Assembly: GCA_032358255.1 (NCBI GenBank)
Contig: JAULBX010028603.1
Span: forward strand, 1 to 64,000
Origin: Heterotrichella gracilis
Lineage: Eukaryota > Sar > Xanthophyceae > Tribonematales > Xanthonemataceae
Length of the DNA: 64,000 nucleotides
Reading direction: 5' to 3'
Shown here in pieces: positions 59,678 through 64,000 of this stretch (position 1 is the first letter of the stretch; the number at the start of each line of letters is the position of its first letter). A model generated the notes under the pieces. It was not told the DNA's origin, made no database searches, and worked only from the letters and a program-made list of their open reading frames with translations. A program made the position numbers and the translations under genes.

Positions 59678-60618
59678 GGCTTTGGGAGGCAGGTGGACAG
59701 GCAGTTGGGGCACCAGTGCGGCGCTGCTTGTGTGCGTTATTGTGGGCACTGTGGCGGTACTGTGCCTGCAGGGCGCAGCATGATGGCCACATTACAAATG
59801 TGATCTGATCAGTGGTGGATCGCTTTCCCTCAAAAGCTGATCAGCTAGGCCTGGTGCCAGGGACTCTGATGACGCATGATGCAGCATTGATGTGATTTTG
59901 AGGCTCTTGATAGAATTGCGTTGCCAAGGCATTTGCAGCAAGGCTTGTTCGTGGGTGTGTATGCATGCACATCACGCTCAAAGACTTTAAAATTTTTCAA
60001 TATTGCAATCTCTGACCAGGTTCGAGTGCCACTGTCAGGGCTAATGAGGCATTGCTCCGACTTCGGGTTATTTTTTCTGAATCAGCCATACGTATATTCC
60101 TGGCTGCAGTCCATGCAAAGATCATGCCCAGCCTGGGTGGGCAATTTTCTGCTTGTCAATTATTGTTGTAAATATGTATATATACTACGGACTCCAGCAC
60201 TGCATATTTTGTTGTAATTGACCTTATTACCAAAGTAGGAAATTTCTTAACAAACAAGGCGCTCCACACACAGCAGCACACCACAAGCCAGGAATGGAAC
60301 GGTTTAAAAAACACAGACAGCCAGGAATCAACCAGTGGAACTTGAAGGAAAGTTAAATACCATAACTCGATGATTGCCACCAGCTGTCACGGACACAATA
60401 TATTATGTAGACAAATATTTGCTGCAATTAGATGCAGCATCTGATTAGCAGCTATAGCAACCATGGTGGCACAGCACTGTACGTATAACATTACTGTGAT
60501 GCTACCGTCAGGCTGACGCAACAGACTGAATCAGATGCTTTAGCAAAGCCTAGGCATCAGCGCAAGGTCCTGGAGCTGCATGAAGGATCGATCCCGACCT
60601 CATGAGTGCATTCGACCA
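59678..60618. other. Convergent intergenic region
   Basis: 3' regions of GT92 (+) and CFAP299 (-). Short AT-rich stretches occur around 60,150-60,430. Nothing else was recognised. Confidence 0.6.
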
Positions 60619-63363
60619 TTACAGCACCGCAGTGGAACCTCCTGCCAGTGCACTGACGCGCACGCTGCCAGGTCTCCGTGTATAATGATCAAACAGGATC
60701 ACCTGCAATAGTGACGGGTACATCTACTTCAAGCTGCTCCCACAGTAACTGGTATCAATTATTGCCATCTGATAATATTTTTACACTTTTGGTAAATTTG
60801 GCATTAATGAGATTCATGATGAGTGAATCCTGATCAGGCGAGCTTCTTATATATGCTGCCAACTTTAAATTTGTGTAGTTTTGACACGACCAGTGCAGAG
60901 ATGGTATAAGCAGTGCCAGGAAAGGGCTGGTTGGCGCAAGGCATGTAGGACTATAGTCATGACTGCTGATCTGGCTTTTTCGCCCAGCCTGGAACGCATG
61001 TATGCAAATATGTTAATATCATCTAAGAACACTGATACAGGATCATTTAATTACAACCCCACAGACATGGAAATTGCAGCTAATATTTTGACAGCACTGG
61101 GAACACAACATTGCCCTTTCTTGTTGTATTTGGGATATACAGCCAGCATTTTGAACCTCTAGGAGGGATGTCAACGAGAACATGGGATCTGTTTCAACCA
61201 CGCATACAAAAAACTTTCCCTACGAGGGTAGTACCACATTAGCCCCATTTCATGGATTGAGCCCTGCCCCTGCCTGCCCTACCTGCAAATAATCCTTGCC
61301 AGCTGCCTCCTTGAGCTCAGTGCGTGTGAAGTCCTCCTCGCTCCCCTTGGCAGCAACACACACATCAAGGCCGTCTCTCCCTTGGGACCTGCCAGGCGCA
61401 ATGACCTTGCGGTCAAAGCGGCTCTTGAACTGCAGACCCTTGTCGTGGTCAGGCACAACCTGGAACCATTTAATTAGGGCATGCAGTCTTAGAGACTGCA
61501 TTGCAGCGGTGAGCGGTTTAGCACAGTGGGTTGCCAGAGTAATGGTAATGGTGGGCATCCTTGCAAAGTAATGTACATAAGCGCCGGATTTTAGCGCATT
61601 GCCAATCAGCGTGGACCCCTAGGAATGCACCACGAGGAGCATGTATATATAACAAGTAAATATATAAAGTTCAAATTTAAATAATTAAATTTAAATTATT
61701 GTAATATAAATTTACCAATACTGATGATGGCCTGCACGCACAAATGCGGTCCGAGCACACCTCAAAATGCAGGCTGTGGTTTGACGCCATCAGTCGTGTC
61801 TGCCAGTTGTAGTATGACAGGTCTCCGGTGCTAGGGGCCAGCTTGCCCCTCCCCTCAAACACTGCGCGCATGTCCTCCCCTGCCCTCTGCCCCTTGCTGG
61901 CCCCCATCAGCCGCTGGGCGTAGTCAATGTACGAGGACACCTCATGGCCACCGGCGGTGCGCACGCGCAGGAATATGATAGTGGATAGACGTCCGGACCG
62001 CACTGCCTCCTCGCGATCAGCCAGTGCCTGCACGCATTTGCATGGGTCCTGGGTTGAGGACTTCCAGATTTGGGCACATGAGGTCGCCAGGGTGCATGCA
62101 TTGCAGACTGAGTGCTCTTATTTACCCAGTAAAGCCAGGAGTGTCATGGCACCATGCCTGTTATCATAGAGTATACTGTATGAATATCTGATTGTTGCTG
62201 TCAAGGTAGAGGGGACTGTTTTGCATTTGCAAATAATGACCAAGTGACGTTGTCACCATCAGACCATCTCTGATCAGACTGCTACACTGAAGACAGATAC
62301 TCCTATCAGCATTGCTGTTGAGTTAGTGCATGGCATGTCAAGCTATGCTCATCAAGATGTAGCGCTGGAGGGGCCTGCGCACTTGCGTGACATCATGTGG
62401 GTATGTCAGGCACGCACGGCCATGTACATGCAAGGGGGCAGCAGTGCGTTAGCTGGCCTACCTGTACCAGTGGATCATTGGAGTAGTCGTGTCCAACTGA
62501 CAGCAGCTGGTCCTGAGGGACCTCCAGCAGCGCGGTGACCACGTGCTTGGGGGCGGCTGCCTCCTTCTTCTTTGCGTCAAACACCTCCCTGACCAGCACG
62601 CGGCGGTGGCGGGCATGGGGCATCACACCCCTGTGATACAATGGTGTGCACCAGTCAGCCACACCACTCATATACTTGATGGAAGGATACTGACTGGCTA
62701 CTTCACCTCGTGACACCTTGAAACCTGTCAGGCCTGTGTGAAAGTCCATTTACACTATACTAGAGCTGAGAGTAGGAATAACATACGTTGTCTCAAGTAG
62801 CTGCCTAAGCAGTGAAACGTCCTCGAAGTGCTTGAGGTCTTCCTCTGTGATGCAGTCATCGAGGTACTCCTCATACCTGAAACAACACAAGTGGTGATGA
62901 CCCAGTGGGCACGCTGTCCCTCCACACTTTACATAACAAGATGGCAACAACAAACAAGACCTTGACAGGCAAAGGATGCTACAGTTGAGTACATCAGTGT
63001 GACTTGTGGGCTATGAGCATTACAAGAATATCTGAGTGCAATGCGCGGCCCCCAACAAAGGTACTTTTCATTCATTGCATATGCATGCATACCCAACTCG
63101 CTTTCCGGGCGCTACCAGGGACACCGGAAGAACAAAATGCCGGTGTTCTAACAACGCATATGTATCATGTTCCAACTTACGTGCTGAACCTTCCAAGGTC
63201 GTAATCAACGTCGTCTGACTGCATAACTCAACCGTTTCACCAGCTCCTATAGGAAGTCTAAAGCAGACGCAACTCACTGATGGTCGGAAGGTTTGTATGG
63301 AATGAAGGCAACCCGATTTGGGCGGTTATATCCGTACGCAGGTATTGCTGACGTCTCAGACAT
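60619..63363 (-). CDS. CFAP299: Cilia- and flagella-associated protein CFAP299
   Basis: Six exons join in phase (63363-63278, 62876-62787, 62630-62462, 62027-61761, 61459-61283, 60702-60619), giving 290 residues (human about 233). Order and motifs follow the human protein: YEEYLDDCITEEDLKHFED near the start; ALADREEAVRSGRLSTIIFLR, then SYIDYAQRLM; LSYYNWQTRLMASN; FKSRFDRKVI; and the C-terminal VILFDHYTRR, which matches the VVIFDHISRR end of human CFAP299. The last exon lies over 580 bases from the previous one, across an intron that contains dispersed repeat copy D. Intron 4 holds an AT-rich island (about 61,635-61,715). The protein is expected in motile cilia; its exact role is unsettled. 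Its presence implies a flagellated stage in the life cycle. Confidence 0.92.
60960..61009 (-). repeat. Dispersed short repeat, copy D
   Basis: Lies in the last CFAP299 intron. On the minus strand it reads GCGAAAAAGCCAGATCAGCAGTCA, one base away from the 17-mer of copies A and B, preceded by CATGCGTTCCAGGC. Confidence 0.4.
61635..61715. other. AT-rich island in CFAP299 intron 4
   Basis: About 80 bases of almost pure A/T (ATATATAACAAG, AATTTAAATAATTAAATT) inside a GC-rich gene, just downstream of the donor side of exon 4. The composition is like the island in UVSSA intron 8. Its origin is unknown. Confidence 0.55.
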
Positions 63364-64000
63364 GTTGAACAGTTTGCTGTTGGCGAACATGTTTTGTGGG
63401 CAGGATGCCGTCACATTCCGGAACAAGACGAGGCAATACCGAGTGTCTCAAAAGCTCGCCTTCTTTCAACGCCTGGTAATACTTATGTATGTGAGCTACT
63501 GTTGGCCAATGCACTGTGGTTCGGGTGCTGTGGTGAGTGTACTAGTGAACTTGAGAATTTTAAGCAAGTAAAGCGGGGAAGGGCGGCAACTCGAGCGGTC
63601 ATTGACAAGTGAATAGTGAGTTGTAGGTTCAAGCAAACTTTTAGAGTAAGGACCCAGCAAAAGCTAAACTGGGTATTTTATTCCATAAATGGTGTGGGTT
63701 TGTGCCATGCCTGCTAGACAGGGCACACCAAAGGCACATAAAAAGGTAAACCAGGCTTGCAATTTGCAGTGCTTGATCGACGTTTTTGGGGGAGACTTGA
63801 AGAGGTTGTAGATAAGATTGGAAAAAAAGGCGCCATTTAATCAATATAAATATCCCTAGAGATTCCTACAGCTAGCTTCCTAAGCTGGTCATTTTAGGCA
63901 AAAGTCCTCACTACAATATCCAAAATGCTGCTTTTCAATACACCACACTAGCCACCGGTGACCCATACAGCCACGGGCCCCCATTTTCATCCACCGCCCC
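63364..64000. other. Right-end intergenic region
   Basis: Upstream of CFAP299 and running to the window edge. No exon of a further gene was recognised. The last 60 bases (CCACCGGTGACCCATACAGCC...) are GC-rich and may start a neighbouring gene. Confidence 0.5.

Noticed and set aside
1-64000. Autonomous transposons, retroelements or virus-derived genes
   Set aside because: No reverse transcriptase (YXDD), integrase, transposase (DDE), capsid or helicase motifs were seen in any frame read; only short non-coding repeats are present.

Overview
The window is nuclear DNA of a eukaryotic green alga (core Chlorophyta). Nearly every gene is split by short introns with GT-AG ends, donors are often GTGGGT, GTGAGT or GTAAGT, acceptors are mostly TGCAG, and coding exons are GC-rich. 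The gene set is plant-like (SDP1 lipase, chloroplast SecE, a plastid-type DUF493 protein, plant-style E2F) but also includes the cilia protein CFAP299. That points to an alga with a motile stage, such as Chlamydomonadales or Sphaeropleales. I cannot name the species.

Layout: a tRNA-Pro(AGG) lies at 501-572, followed by about 3.3 kb of repeat-bearing intergenic DNA. Next come an SDP1-type triacylglycerol lipase (-, 3.9-7.6 kb), a TMEM106-like membrane protein (+, 8.2-10.1 kb), a LIN54/TSO1-type CXC protein (-, 11.7-15.6 kb), a large ankyrin-repeat protein (-, 17.6-22.7 kb) and a membrane-anchored methyltransferase (-, 24.0-26.1 kb). The middle holds a UVSSA repair factor (+, 27.3-32.4 kb), an E2F factor (+, 33.8-35.7 kb), a plastid DUF493 protein (-, 37.1-39.1 kb), prefoldin subunit 1 (-, 40.2-40.9 kb), a VHL beta-domain/metallopeptidase fusion (+, 41.7-44.5 kb) and a DNAJC9-like co-chaperone (-, 45.1-47.6 kb). 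The right part holds an LPCAT/LPEAT-type acyltransferase (+, 49.3-51.8 kb), a rhomboid protease (-, 52.7-54.5 kb), chloroplast SecE (+, 55.5-56.6 kb), a GT92 glycosyltransferase (+, 58.3-59.7 kb) and CFAP299 (-, 60.6-63.4 kb).

The sixteen protein gene models were built by joining exons at splice sites. In each model all exon phases agree and the summed coding length is a multiple of three. Genes sit on both strands with no operon-like order, so the neighbours need not share a pathway. Three thematic links exist: lipid turnover (SDP1 and the acyltransferase), cell-cycle transcription (CXC protein and E2F, both families that supply subunits of MuvB/DREAM-type complexes) and genome or chromatin upkeep (UVSSA, DNAJC9).

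The most unusual item is the 41.7-44.5 kb gene. It puts a von Hippel-Lindau beta domain, with the hydroxyproline-pocket residues largely kept, in front of an HExxH zinc metallopeptidase domain, and it lacks the VHL alpha domain. Other points of interest are a UVSSA lacking its C-terminal zinc finger, a perfect 33-bp foldback, a dispersed short repeat family and several intron-borne repeats. I saw no CRISPR array, rRNA, reverse transcriptase, integrase or capsid gene.
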